A DNA stretch of 64,000 nucleotides from Moringa oleifera (Eukaryota; Streptophyta; Magnoliopsida; Brassicales; Moringaceae), in the NCBI GenBank assembly GCA_021397835.1, contig JAJFZO010000566.1:4898001-4962000 (forward strand), written 5' to 3'. The position numbers and the translations under genes are program-made. The notes under the pieces are model-generated. The model was not told the origin of the DNA, made no database searches, and was given only the letters and a program-made list of their open reading frames with translations. Below, piece by piece: positions 48,902-61,300 of the stretch (position 1 is its first letter; every line of letters starts with the position of its first letter).

Positions 48902-50190
48902 TGATTATTTTTCTATTAAAATTCATACTAATACTCCTCATTTATGTATCTTAGTCTTAATATTTTCATAATAATGTGAATGTCTTATGATATCCAGATG
49001 TTCCAAGGCTTTGAAAAATAAAAGAGAAAGTCAACGATTATGAGCTTTCTAAATAAAAAATGATTCAAAGAAGTTAACAATATTAAGTTTCCTAGATGAA
49101 GAAAAATTTATAAAAATCAACAATTTGAGACTGCCTACCTATTCCAATTGGTATTATCCACCAATCACAACTAGAATTACGACCACACCTTTGTAAATAA
49201 CAATAAAGGAAGAGCCTTAAAGATACGTAAACAGAGAGGTGAAAAAGGATTTTAGAGAAAGAAAAAGAATTTCAAAATTGAAAATCCATCAAAAGGAGAT
49301 TCAAGAAATCCGAGATCCTTTGATCTTTTCCCTTTCTCTTCAATTTTATTTTTATGATATTTGATTTGCTTTTGTTTTTATTATGTTAGGCTCAATTTTT
49401 AGTAAGATAAAAGTGACTTCAAAACTTTAAATATAATTCCATATTTTTGATAACAACTATTCTTATGTCATTTTCATAGTTAGAATTGTTTATGTTCCTC
49501 TGAAATTCACGTTTATGATTGTTATTTCATGCTATTTGGTATAACCAATTAAATAAGGTTTAATAGTAATTTAAAGCCAAATTAGGACTCTTGATCCAGA
49601 ATTATCTTGGACCTTATATTACTTATGATAAAATAAAATCAATGATTATGATCAAGTTTTAATTAGTTTAGATGGAGAACATAATCCAAGTTAAATAAAT
49701 CTAAAGTGCTCCTATTAGATTAAATCTAAGGTGCTTGTTTATTAGGTTTTTTTGTAGGAAGAGATTAAATATCAACTATTACCTTGATTTAACAACAAAG
49801 TAAAATAAAACTTGGGATACCAAAGCTTATTGTCTTTCTACGATTGATAATTCAAATAGAAAATTGGGAGGAATAATATTATTGTTAGGATATGGATGAT
49901 TATCTAATAGTGGAGAATGAAACCTTGATTGTTTGTTTTGCGATTGATTTACTCCATTTTTGTTTTTCATTAGCTTTTTTCCTTTGATTTTCAATTATCC
50001 CCTCAAAAGAACCCCTTTATTTACTTTTATGTTTATTAAATTTTAGGTTAATTTAATTTCTTTTATTAATAGTAAGTTAATTATAATTAATTCTCATAAA
50101 GTCGATCCATACTACCATTATATTAATCGTAAATTAGTAATAGTAAGGTTTAAATTTGATATAATTAATGACATGCATCACTTAATATCA
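48902..50190 (+). mobile_element. Solo LTR inserted in the gypsy integrase
   Basis: The segment begins TGATTATTTTTC and ends TTAATATCA (TG...CA). It separates integrase text that is contiguous in relatives, and has no internal coding sequence. Flanks GAGAAG and GATGAAGAAG resemble each other but are not an exact duplication. A second copy of the same sequence lies inverted at 53879-55150. LTR-LTR recombination leaving a solo LTR is the simplest explanation. Confidence 0.7.
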
Positions 50191-50625
50191 GATGAAGAAG
50201 CTAACAAAGATAAGAGTGACGAACAGTTAGTTGTGGGATATTTTGTATATGTGAAATTATAGGCTTATAGATAGAAAACAGTGGTCAATAAGTTGTATCT
50301 AAAGTTAGCTATGATATATTACAATCCTTGAAAAGTATTGAAAAAGAATGGAACAATAGCTTATAAACAAGAGTTGCCTTAGAAGCTAAGGTACATTCAG
50401 TTTTGCATTTCTCATAATTGAAAAAACATATAAGAAAGCAACCTATATGGCTTTAACTACCCTTATTAACAAATCGTTATTGGCTAAAGAACCTCTAGTG
50501 ATCATAGACAGAAGGATGGCCAAACATAAGGGTAAGATGTGTATTGAGGTTTCGGTGCAATGGGCCAACTGTTGTCTTGGGAATTCTATATGGGAGAATT
50601 TTGTATGATCTCAAGCAAAAAGGTA
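50191..50625 (+). pseudogene. Gypsy integrase C-terminus and chromodomain
   Basis: Reading with frameshifts gives NKDKSDEQLVVGYFVYVKLQ, then KLAMIYYNP, LLAKEPLVIIDRRMAKHKGK and VQWANCCLGNSIWENF. These match the family pattern VGDxVYVKLQPYRQ, LLxxEPxxIxDRR and VxWxxxxxxxxxWExF. The last is the chromodomain thought to steer integration to heterochromatin. Confidence 0.82.
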
Positions 50626-51206
50626 AATTATATCAATGCAACATGCTTTTAATTCAAATTTTCAAATTAGAACTTATAAGAAAATTGTAGTTACTTGAAA
50701 CTTACATTTTTTGTTGAATTCTCAATGTTAGAACTTTCTTCTATAATTTTCATTAATATTAATAATTTTGCATGTATACATAATATACATGTGACTTTTA
50801 CTTGTGCAATTATCTAAATACTCATTTAAAACATTATCATAATGAACGAAACATTTTTTTTTCTCTCATCAAACTTAGCAAGAATATGTAAAATATAAAT
50901 ATTTAAATAAAATAAAAATATTTTATTTGTTTTGATAATATTTAAAGAAGTGTTAGGCTAATTGCACAAATAAAAGTTGCATGCATATTATATGTGCGCA
51001 CAAAAATGTTAACATTAACTAAAATTATGAAAGAAAGTCTTACATTAAAAATTTAATAAAAATATAAGTCTGAAATAGATGTTTTTTTTTATATGTCCTG
51101 ATTTAAAACTGTAAACAAAATATAAGTCTTTCTCATGCAATTAATTTTAAGCAGAAATATCCAAATTTCAGTCCTTGAGGATAAAGATTGTTAAGAAAGA
51201 GTGGCA

Positions 51207-51531
51207 TTGATATCAAGTAAAGGAAGAGTTTGTGTATTTTGTAAGAATAACAATGTTTTATTTACTTGTTTTGGTTTAAAATGTTAGCTAACATTAAAAT
51301 CTTGTTAAACTATTACTTGGAATGCCCACTTATATATAAGAGCCACTGATTAGCTTTGAGATTGAAAGAATTTTCCAACTAAAATTGTAATGCAATGTCT
51401 CTTCCTTTTTCTTCCTTCTTGTCCTATTCTATCTTTCTTTCCCACACTTGAAGCATTTTTATTTCAATTTTTCTTTTGTAAACTCTGCTTGAATTTACTA
51501 CATTCATTACTAAGTGACTATGAATTTGAAT
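51207..51531 (+). mobile_element. Candidate 3' LTR of the gypsy element
   Basis: It follows a chromovirus-like tail (SVLEDKDC) near 51170 and has a TATA-like ACTTATATATAAG near 51330. It ends AAGTGACTATGAATTTGAAT followed by AATTCCATCA, matching the end of the 5' remnant at 41611-41640. The start is uncertain. Confidence 0.5.
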
Positions 51532-52572
51532 AATTCCATCATTATACTTTCAACTTAGAACTTTTTGAACAATTTCTTATCTTGAAAATAAAGGATGTAA
51601 CGCAAGAGGCTAGTTAGTTTTCTGATTGTAATGTTAGTTTCTTTTTTTTCCTTTAATTGCAAAATAATTTATTTATTTTTTTTTTGCATTTAAATACTGG
51701 TTTGACTTTCATTAAAGTATATTCTAGTATTGTTATTTCAATCATTCAAGAATTATCTTCTCATTTTTTCGTGTTACTCTTTTATAGGAGAGTTCGAGTG
51801 AAATAATGAAGGGGAAGAAGAAAGAAATGTGATAATTAACTCTCATAAGAGTACAACAGTTATTTTCGCACATGAAAAATCACTAACATTCAAAATTGAT
51901 GAAATTTATTAATCAAAAGTCCTACGTTGAAAAAATATAAAAATATTTCTTTAACTGATGCAAATTTTTTTGTAAGTCTTTATTTAAAAATTTACATAAA
52001 ATATAAGTTTTTTTGGTGTGATTAACTCAAAAAGTATTAAATATTTTTTAACCAGCATTGGGTTGGAGGATCTTGTACTCTCATCTTTTTAAAATTTTTA
52101 GCAAATCTATATTAAAAAATCAATTGGTTGAGTGTTTAGTTTATCCATTTTTGTTCAACATAAAAGAATTTTATTTTGAATTTCAAGTAAATAAAATTCT
52201 CATATTTGTTCAATAATTTTTTATCTCATTTTTTTTTATAAATATCATGTTATTTAAATATAAGGTGAAGGTTATTTAAATATCTGATCTATACCACATG
52301 TTATCAATCCTGATGTGTAAATGTAAGAAATCAAACCCTAATCTATTAATTTGAACTAAATCAAACTTTTTATTTACTAAATTTAAGCATCATTAGAATC
52401 AAATTAAGGATTAACGTTAGTAAAATAGAGACTTAAAAATTAATAAGCTTCCTCAAAGTTGAACTCTAATTTCTCTCTTTTCTTTATCATGCAAATTTCT
52501 TTCTCTAAAATTCATCCACTAAAAGCATAAAAATTGTTTCAAATCCTCCAAGCTCACCAGTCTTGCATTTTT

Positions 52573-52906
52573 CTAATCAACTTCTTCAAATGAAAAGTTG
52601 ATTTCATAAATTTTTTTTTCAAATCTTTACTATGCAAATTGAGTTTTGGTTAATTTTCAAAAAAAGTATTTATGGATGAATGAAAATATCCCTATATTAT
52701 GTCTAATTTAGAAATTGTTAGGGCACGAGATTCAGTTCCTAATCAACTTCTTCAAATAAGAGGTTGATTTCATAACTTTTTTTAAAAAAAAAATCTTTAC
52801 TATGCGAATTGAGTTTTTGTTAATTTTGGAAGAAAGTATTTATGGATGAATAAAAATACCCCTATGTTATGTCTAATTTAGACATTGTCAAGCATGAGAT
52901 TCAGTT
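52573..52906. repeat. Two-copy tandem repeat, unit 166 bp
   Basis: CTAATCAACTTCTTCAAAT at 52573 recurs at 52739. The match continues through TTGATTTCATAA, ATCTTTACTATGC, AAAGTATTTATGGATGAAT and TTATGTCTAATTTAGA to GAGATTCAGTT. The copies differ at scattered sites. Confidence 0.85.
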
Positions 52907-53019
52907 TGGTTAAATTAATATATCAAGATTCGATTTATTACTTTATGAATATTATGATTCAATTTGTAATATAGGGCATAGACATAATTTCAAATAAAAT
53001 TTACCCTTAAATACATTTA

Positions 53020-53440
53020 CAAGTAAATATCAAAAACAAATTCCTAAAGTTTATCTAAATTTTATTTTAAACATCGCATCAAGTCCCTCCTCTAACTTTT
53101 AATAAGTTTTAATTCACGAGCAATTTGTTTAAAATTTTTTAAAATTTTAATAATATAAATTTAAAAAATATTTTTAGTACTTAAAAAATTTTAAAATCTT
53201 TTTATGATGATAGCTTGAATATTTTTAATATCCGTAAAAAATATTCGAGTCAAAAATCATTACATAAGATTTTCTAATTCGACTATCATCAATATTTAAA
53301 TTTTTCAACAAGGTCTAAATTGAACTTAAATTGAAGTTTTAAAGGTAAAATTGAATCAATTAAAATTTTTAAATGTTTAAATCAAATTTTGGGTAAAATT
53401 CAAAGTTTTTTTTTTTTGTATTTACCTTATGTTTATATTA
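53020..53440. mobile_element. Copy of the dispersed TIR element
   Basis: The core TAGTACTTAAAAAATTTTAA, TTTTTATGATGATAGCTTGA and GAGTCAAAAATCATTA aligns with the 42253-42790 element. The ends AGTAAATATC and, reversed, GGTAAATAC resemble its terminal repeats. Confidence 0.6.
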
Positions 53441-53878
53441 TTTTAGTTTGTTCTACTAATTGAATATTTTTAAAAATTATAATCAATTACTATTTCTTGT
53501 ATTATTTTGAAGGTAAAGGTCATTAAAAAGATTTTGTCCAAATAATTCCTTTTAAATGGCATTAAAATTAAGCATTAGCATGATTTTATTTTTGTCATCG
53601 CTTGTCATTTCCTCCACTTCCAACAGTAATACTCATTAGTATTATAAGTATCTCAAAAAGAGAAAAACATCTAATTTCAAACAGTTTAAACCAGAGATTT
53701 GTTGCAACTCTAATTTTAGTGAAATAGAGATCTAAAAAGTAAGGATGCCAACTAACAATTCCACCAAAGATAGAGAAACATTTAATTTTAGATAGAAAAA
53801 CTTCAACTTAAAGAGGTGTGATTTGTCGAATTAGTAATTTCAAGTAGGAATTAAATATATTCAAGTTGAAGCATAATC

Positions 53879-55150
53879 TGTTGAAGGTTGCATCAACAAA
53901 TCATATCAAATTTAAACTTTACTATTATTAACTTGGGATTAGTATAATGGTAATAAAGGTTTGATCCCATGAGGACTAGTTATAGTTAACTTAATACTAC
54001 TAGAAAATTAAATAAACCTAAAATTTAATTAATATAAAAGTAAATAAAAAATATATATATTTTTGGATTACATTGAATAATTACAAATCAAAGAAAAAAA
54101 GACTAATGTAAAATAAATGTGAAGTAAATCAATAGCAAAACAAATCGTTAAAGTTTCATTCTCAACCATTAAATAATCATTCATGTGTTGATGAGAATAT
54201 TATTCTTTATTTTTCTATTGAAACTATCAGTTGTAAATAACAATAAGCTCTACTATCCTAAACTTTTGATGTTATTTAATCTCTTCTTGCTAAACAACTT
54301 AATAAAAAAAGCCCTAAATATAATCTAAGAGGAGCATTAAGATGAGAAAGATAGGTTGATCCGAATAATAAATGCAACAAACATAATCTATCTAACTTAG
54401 GTTATATTCTTCATCAAACCTGTAAAAACTTGACGATATCATTGATTTGAGTTTATTACAAGCAATTAGACTTCAAGACAATTACAAATCAAGAATCTTA
54501 ATTCGAATTTAGACTACTATTAAATCGTATTTAATTGGCTACCCCAAATAAAATGAAACAACAATCGTAAACAAGAATTTCAAAAGAGCATGAGCAATAC
54601 TAATTATAAAAATTATATGAGAATAATTGTTATTAAACACATGGAATCATGTCTAGCTTTTTGAAATTACCCCTTTCCTACTAAAATGTTAGTCTAACAT
54701 AATTAAAAACAAAAGTAAACTAAATATCTTAAAATACGAAATTAAAAAGAAAAAGAAAAGATGAAAGAATTTTGAATTTCTTGAATCTCTTTTTGTTGGA
54801 TCTTTAATCTTGAAGCTCTTAGCTTTCTTCTCCCTTTTTCCTTCTTTATAATTTTTTTTTTCCCTCTGTGTCCATATACCTAAGTTCTAATGAGTATAGA
54901 ATACCAATTAGAATAGGTAGTCCTTAATTATTGATTTTTACGAATCTTTTATCATTTAAAAAATTTAATATTGTTGATTTTTTCAAATCTTTTTTCATTA
55001 GGAAATTCACAAATGTTAATTTTCTCTTTCGTTTTTTTAAAGCTTGAAATATCTAAATATCATAAAATAATCACATCGTTATAAAACTATGAAGACTAAA
55101 ATATACAAATGTAAATGATTAATATGAATTTTAATAAAAATAATAATCTT
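53879..55150 (-). mobile_element. Inverted copy of the 48.9-50.2 kb LTR
   Basis: The reverse complement of this segment aligns end to end with 48902-50190. Examples are GAGAATGAAAC, TTGTTTTGC, ATTGATTTACT, ACCAATTAGAATAGGTAG and TATGAATTTTAATA. The two are clearly diverged. With no internal sequence visible it is another solo LTR, or an LTR whose partner is outside the window. Confidence 0.7.
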
Positions 55151-56559
55151 ATTAACTAACAACAGTTTCATTGATAAACAAGGAGCATTTGACAATTCCA
55201 CCATTAATTTTTTATACTACTCATTGCTTCCCCACCACTTTGCCACTGATGAAAATTTGAAGTGAAATAATACTATAAAAGACTTCAACACTCACAAGGA
55301 AACATATTTGAACAAGAAATTTAAACAAAAAAGCCTTGAATTATTGTATTTATTGGGGGAAGAGAGCTAGGGTTAACTATTTAGGCCTAATGAAGGTTAC
55401 AAATTGACATGATTTTGCTTTGTATATACTTCTCAAAATTTCTAGTTTACCTTATCAAAAATTGAAAAATGTTTAGCGCCATTATCGAAGTTTATTTAGA
55501 CTCTTTCTAAGCCTTAACGTTTATTTGAAAGAGTAAATATCAAGATTTTTTATAATTTTGATCTTTACTTTTATTATATCTTATAATTTGAATTTATTTA
55601 TGAAATATTAAAATTAATATATATTCATCTACTACTCAAATTTTAAGAAAAAAAATACAAAACAAAACACTGTGACACGATTTAATTTTAATTATTAAAA
55701 AATGTATATTAATAGCATTATTCTTTTTTCTCACCTTATGAATCTCATATAAAATTGTTTGATAAATTTTAAATATATAAAAAAGATAATAGTTAAATAT
55801 ATATAAATTAATTGTTATTATTTTAAAAAATTATTTATCAATATTTCACATTATTCAAAAGATCAAGTTATTGATCAAAATATCACATTTGATTATTTTA
55901 TAATTTACAGATAGATTTTTATAACAATCAACATATTGCAGATTGAAATCGACAAAATCACTTAGAAAACCAAAAAAAAAAAAAAAATTATAACAGGATT
56001 ACTGATTTGCTTCCTAATTGCAAAAGGTCACACTGAAAAGCCATTTACTGACAACTTTCTGTGGGTTATATTGTCTCATTTGATGACAGCAGGGCCAGCA
56101 AAGAGTTGTAATGTATTTTCATTTCTCAAAGAAAGTTTGTGTATAGTTTTGTCAATCATTCAATTGAAACTATTCAAAACCAGTGGACACCATTCAATGA
56201 CCCTTCTCTCTCTCTATCACTCATATACAAACAAGGGATAGTTTCCTTTTGAGATTAACATGCCAAAAGTTGTGACATTGAATACCTAACACACCAAACT
56301 CATGTTCTTCAAGGACACCTCTAGATGCAGAGGTCCAAACAAGATTCTTCTATGTGGTTTTTATTAAGATAATTTCTATTTTTAAAAAATATCTTTATAT
56401 TATTTTTTAATTTAAATTTTAAGATAAAAATTATATAAAACTTAAAATTAATTGTAAACATTTTCGCATTATTATGTAAGGTCTCATATGATTTTTTAAT
56501 TAAAATTTATTTTTAATTTTTTCAGATATAAAATTATTAATTAAATATTGGTATTCAAG
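55151..56559. other. AT-rich DNA, no gene
   Basis: No domain is recognised. A GCGCCATTATCGAAG sequence near 55470 faintly resembles the conserved word near gag in TAT/Athila retroelements, but nothing supports it further. A short stretch near 56.0-56.35 kb has normal complexity. Confidence 0.5.
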
Positions 56560-58330
56560 TGTTGATAATAAATTTTTTAATTGATAAAATAACTAATATA
56601 TTTAATTATTCGTATGGCTTAGTTTAACATAAGTGAGATTTTATTAATTTTAATTTTAAAAGAAAGGAGCAAGAACTTTTTTATTTTACAAAATTTAATT
56701 TCAACTGGTATTTTTTGATTCTATTTGTAAAACATCTTTCAAAGCTTTTATTTATCAAATAGATCTAGACCACTTATATCTAATAATTCATTTTATTTTA
56801 AAAAATATTTTCAAAATTATAACAATATTATTCCAAATTATCATCAACTAAGAATCTTAACTTTTTTAAGACATATAAAAAATGAAAAGTATCTTCACCT
56901 ATTTTTCAAATTTATTTGAATTAAAGAAATAATTTGATCAACTATATATGTTAACTAATTAATTTTAAAATAATTTTTAACTGACAACATGATTATTTCA
57001 TTATTTATAGTTTTGTTAATATTTTTTTATATTTTATATATTTTACATTCATTTTACGTGTTATTTATTTAGTTAAAATCATAATATAAGTAAATCTATT
57101 TTTTTTTAATTTTTAAAGCAATAAATAAGACTTTTTAAATTAGTTATAGCAACATCTACATGCATGTCTTTAGATTATGGGTACTTACTATACTAATTAT
57201 AAATAATATGTATACCAAATAATCATACCTAATAAGAACTTAAAGTTTTCAAATTCATAAGTTACTAGAAGAAAAACTTCATTATTTTTCTTAAAGGATC
57301 TTAGCTAATTTTTAATAATTGAAGTAAATTATCTCTTATTTGTAAAGCTTGGTATTTTATTGCTTTAACACTTTAAACATGACTTTTTCAACATATCTGT
57401 TATAATTACTTAATAGTTAAACTTGAAAAATGATATTGTAAAATTTTTTAACTTTTTATTGAAAAAGAAAATAATGAATATATATGTTATATCACTCCAA
57501 AAAAATGTTATAACTTGAGGGTAAGAATTAGCTGTATTACAAAGTAAGTAGTTAAAGTTATGATCAATCACATGGCGTATAAAATACTTTATAATTTATA
57601 TATAATAATTTTTTTATACATCTAAATGTTTTTTTCATATCAGATCTATTATCATATCTTGTGCCTCTTATATTATTAATATTAAAATTAAAATTTTTTA
57701 TCAAATTTGTAAGTTCACTAAAAAGTTCTAAACTTGAAGTCCCATTCATCTCTAAAAATTATATAAAATATTTTTTTTATTGTTATTGAACTTTTTCAAA
57801 CATCTATGCATCTTAATATAAAAGATAATTTGTTCTTGATGAGTAATATTTTGCTTATTTGACTTTTTCTCTAACTGTATTTCTAATTTCATATGTTAAC
57901 ATGTTTATTAGTTTATTTTGTATATTATGACCCAAATAATTATGAATATCACCAGCTTTAATGCGTCTAACATTTTTTTACATAATTGGATCAAATTCAG
58001 CAATTATTTCAACTAAATTTAAGAAATTTTCATCATTATTTTGATAGATTTCCTATTTTTTTCACAAAAAAATGCCTAGTTATATTTTGAAAGATTTTTT
58101 ACATTAGCGATAATTTTTTATAGTACATTTATTTAATGTTCTTTCTCTTTATTTGATAAGTTTTCATCTTTTGAAAAATCTAAACTAATATCTCTAATAA
58201 ATTTTTTTTACTAACAAATCTCTTACATAAATCTAAACTAATTGTTAAAAAATCTTGACAAATTATTCACAAAATCTTCAAATTTTTTATGATCGTTTGA
58301 TGCTAATTAAAATTTTAAATATAGAATTAA
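56560..58330 (-). pseudogene. Fossil hAT transposase (DUF4371 / hATC type)
   Basis: Minus-strand translation, with stops and shifts, follows plant hAT transposases of the zinc-finger MYM-like class in order. It reads INVL-KIIANVKNL, EFDPIMKKNVRRIKAG, YLGHNIQNKLINML, KQAKYYS, LFSELTNLIKNFNFNINNIR, GTRYDNRSDMKK, KKLLYINYKVFYTPC, FEFLLGMIIWY, VDQIISLI, KLRFLVDDNLE and finally a SKLKLIKSHL-like hATC dimerisation piece near 56.6 kb. The N-terminal zinc finger is not found. It is inactive; terminal repeats were not identified. Confidence 0.82.
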
Positions 58331-61300
58331 TAAATTAATATAATAGAATTTCAATTACAAACAAATTTAATATAATTTTTTATATTTACTTATTATATAT
58401 CAAAGTCATCTTTAACATTTTGATAATTACAAGGAATTAAAAATTACTTGAAACTTGATGTTAAAATTATCTAAACAAGTGATCTTTAAATTAAAGTCAT
58501 TTCTATAATTCTTTTTCATAAATTTATGGTAATAATCAACAATATAAAATTTAAATATAAAGTTTTAATATTTAATTTTAAAAATAAATTTTAATTAACG
58601 TAAATCGCAGTCACATCTATTGCAATGTTTGACATCATAACACATTAAACAAAGACAAAAACTATAACCAAAAGTACTTACAAACAAAAGTAAATTCAAC
58701 TTTTGAAGATAAAAAAAGTTGATAAAAGAAAGAGACATCATTCCAATCTTTCTAATAACCATTATTACCAAAGCAATATGCTAATCATGTTATATCATAT
58801 TTCTCATTTCAATAAATTAAAATTAAAAAATAAAATTTAGCAAAAAAAAATTTCAACCATAAATAATGACTTGAGCTAAAGACGGTTCACATTGATCGAA
58901 AGACAAATCTATAAAATGAATCTTCTTATAAGTGATGCAAACAATGTACAAAAATAATAACATATTTTAATGTTTATAAAAACATTTATCTCCTTTTATG
59001 TTAAGCATATTTATGAAATTTTATAAATTAAAAACTTGAATGAAATCTTTCATTTTTAAAAGTTTGTATTTTTTGTGTTTTAATTTGATTTGAAGAATTT
59101 TTTAATAAGAGATTTGAGATCTAAGAGAGCGCTACTTTTTAACTTTAAAGGGCAAAATACAATATATTATGCTGAATTACTCCTTTTTGTTGAATTTTTA
59201 GGGTTTTTTTTTCATATATGTGATCAATATACTTTGAAATATTTTTTATTCTTTTTTATTATATATAGAATTATGGTGAATCGCATTATTTTATTCCATA
59301 TCACAATATAAGAAATATGTTATGCAAGTTAATTAAAACTAATTACTATTCTAATTAGTGGTAACAATGGTGTTACATTAAATCAACCCTTAGGACTAAC
59401 TCCATGGTTACGTTCTTGACACGTTGTTTGAATCTTTGTGTATGGATAAAAATTCCAACAAAGCATGATTGAGGCCTTTGAAATTTTGAAGAATTTTTGG
59501 GATGAAATTGATGGAGGAGACAAAGATCTTATGGTGTGATCTTGTGGGGCTTCCACTACTTTGAATCAAAATGGTATAAGAAGAAGATAAAGCAAAACAT
59601 TACTATTAATAGTTCTTTGATAAAATGCAAAGTAGAAGGACCCTATCCTTCCTTGTCTTGATTGAGTTCTTTAATTTCTTTTAAGTTGTCAATTTAATAA
59701 TTTAAGTATTTTTGACAAGTAAATTAGATATCAAGTTTGTCTTAATTTCTTACAATTTAAATTTGATATTCTAATAAGAGATTTTACCCTAATTAAGTTT
59801 AAGGATTATGTGAAAAAAAAAGTTTTCCTATTTTTAGTGGGGGCCAATAGAAGATCTTGAACTTTCTTCTATCTTAAACTAAATTAGCTAATTAACTTTA
59901 GTTTATGTTACAATGAGTTTTTATGCTAAATTAATTTGATATATCCATTTCAAGATTTTATTTTATTTTATTTTTTGAAAGTGATTCCTATTACATTTAT
60001 TTTAAAAAAAAATTTAATACATTCTTATATATATAATAGATATTAAAAAAAAAAAAGGAGTTTGTTAACAAGATAAACTAAACTTGATCATGTGGATCAA
60101 AACAATTATGTCCCCACAATTCAAAGTTTGCCCTAAGATATCACAAATAAATTCAAATCCAAAGCTTCTTTCAATCATAAAATTCAAATTCAAAACTTAA
60201 TTGCCAACCTTTTTTCTTTTTTTTTTCAAATTTTTCTTTTCCATATATCAAGTGCATGTTCCATTTTAGATCCATCACTTCTAAACTTTTGAAAGGACAA
60301 AATAATTGATATGTAGAGATGGTACATGTCCCCCTTATGAAGGATATGTTCGAAGGAATTGATTAATATTTCAAAGGTCTAATACCATTGAACCAATTGT
60401 CCAAGCTAGAGAAGAAGAACAAACAAAATCATACACTCCTAAGACATTAAGAACAAGTACTAACCACAAACTTTAGGAGATAGGAGATTAATTATTTACG
60501 TGTACGAAATTTGTTGATGTAAAATCTTGTGAGAGCCACACAATTTATATATTCATAAAATCTAACTTTTTTTTTGGAGTTTTATAATAAAAGTGGTTGG
60601 CATTGTAATTTAGTTATTGAAGTAAAATATGATGCAATTGGTTGAATGTAATAAACAAGAAATGATAGTGAGGGTTGATGAGAATGAAAATGACGGTGAT
60701 CGTAGTAATAGAATTATTAAAAGAAGGTTAATAGTGATAATTAATATTTAAGAAACTATAATTTTTATGAAAAATGAAAAAATATAATATATTAAATGAT
60801 ATTTTAGTATTTTTTAAAAAAAATTATATGGTGGGAAATAAATACTCATGATTTTGATATTGGGATATCAGTTTTCATGTGAGAATTTTAGTTTTTAAAA
60901 TTCTTCAAAAATTTATGAACTAAACATAATAATAATTTTATTTCTAACCATAAAATTTTTAATCAAACATTATACTTAAATTATTTTAAATTGTAAACAT
61001 TAAAAGTCTTTTCTATTGAGAATTTCTAAGTTGCTCACATTATATTTTTTCAAAGAAAATTATTTACTCAATAAACCATCAATATAATTGCATTAAAAAG
61101 TTAGGCATCATTTTGAAATGTTATAATGCATGACATGCAAGTCAAATATTAAATATTTGATGACTTTTCCTTGTTAACATTTAAACAAAAATCTTATGGA
61201 CTTGACCAACAAATGTAATTTGTCTAAATATATTAATTAAATATTCAAATCAACAATTATATTCATTTAAAAAAAAAGGCCATTCATGTGAAGAATTAAT

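Larger units (their letters stand above)
43055..50625 (+). mobile_element. Decayed Ty3/gypsy chromovirus retrotransposon, internal region
   Basis: In order on the plus strand there are a primer-binding site, gag with zinc knuckle, protease, reverse transcriptase, RNase H, integrase and chromodomain. The order and the chromodomain identify a plant chromovirus. All coding parts are broken by stops and frameshifts, so the copy is long dead. Two younger insertions interrupt it: a copia-type element inside gag (44104-45884) and a solo LTR inside integrase (48902-50190). Coding resumes on the far side of each with the expected next residues. Confidence 0.88.
51532..53878. other. AT-rich DNA, no gene
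   Basis: No coding signal is seen. It contains a two-copy tandem repeat (52573-52906) and a TIR-repeat copy (about 53020-53440). Confidence 0.6.

Noticed and set aside
55470..55500. Word resembling the conserved GGCGCCATTGCC sequence of TAT/Athila retroelements
   Set aside because: The match is short and degraded, and no gag or LTR of that type is attached.
59090..59311. 73-codon Phe/Ile-rich frame
   Set aside because: Composition is explained by AT-rich DNA; no conserved motif.
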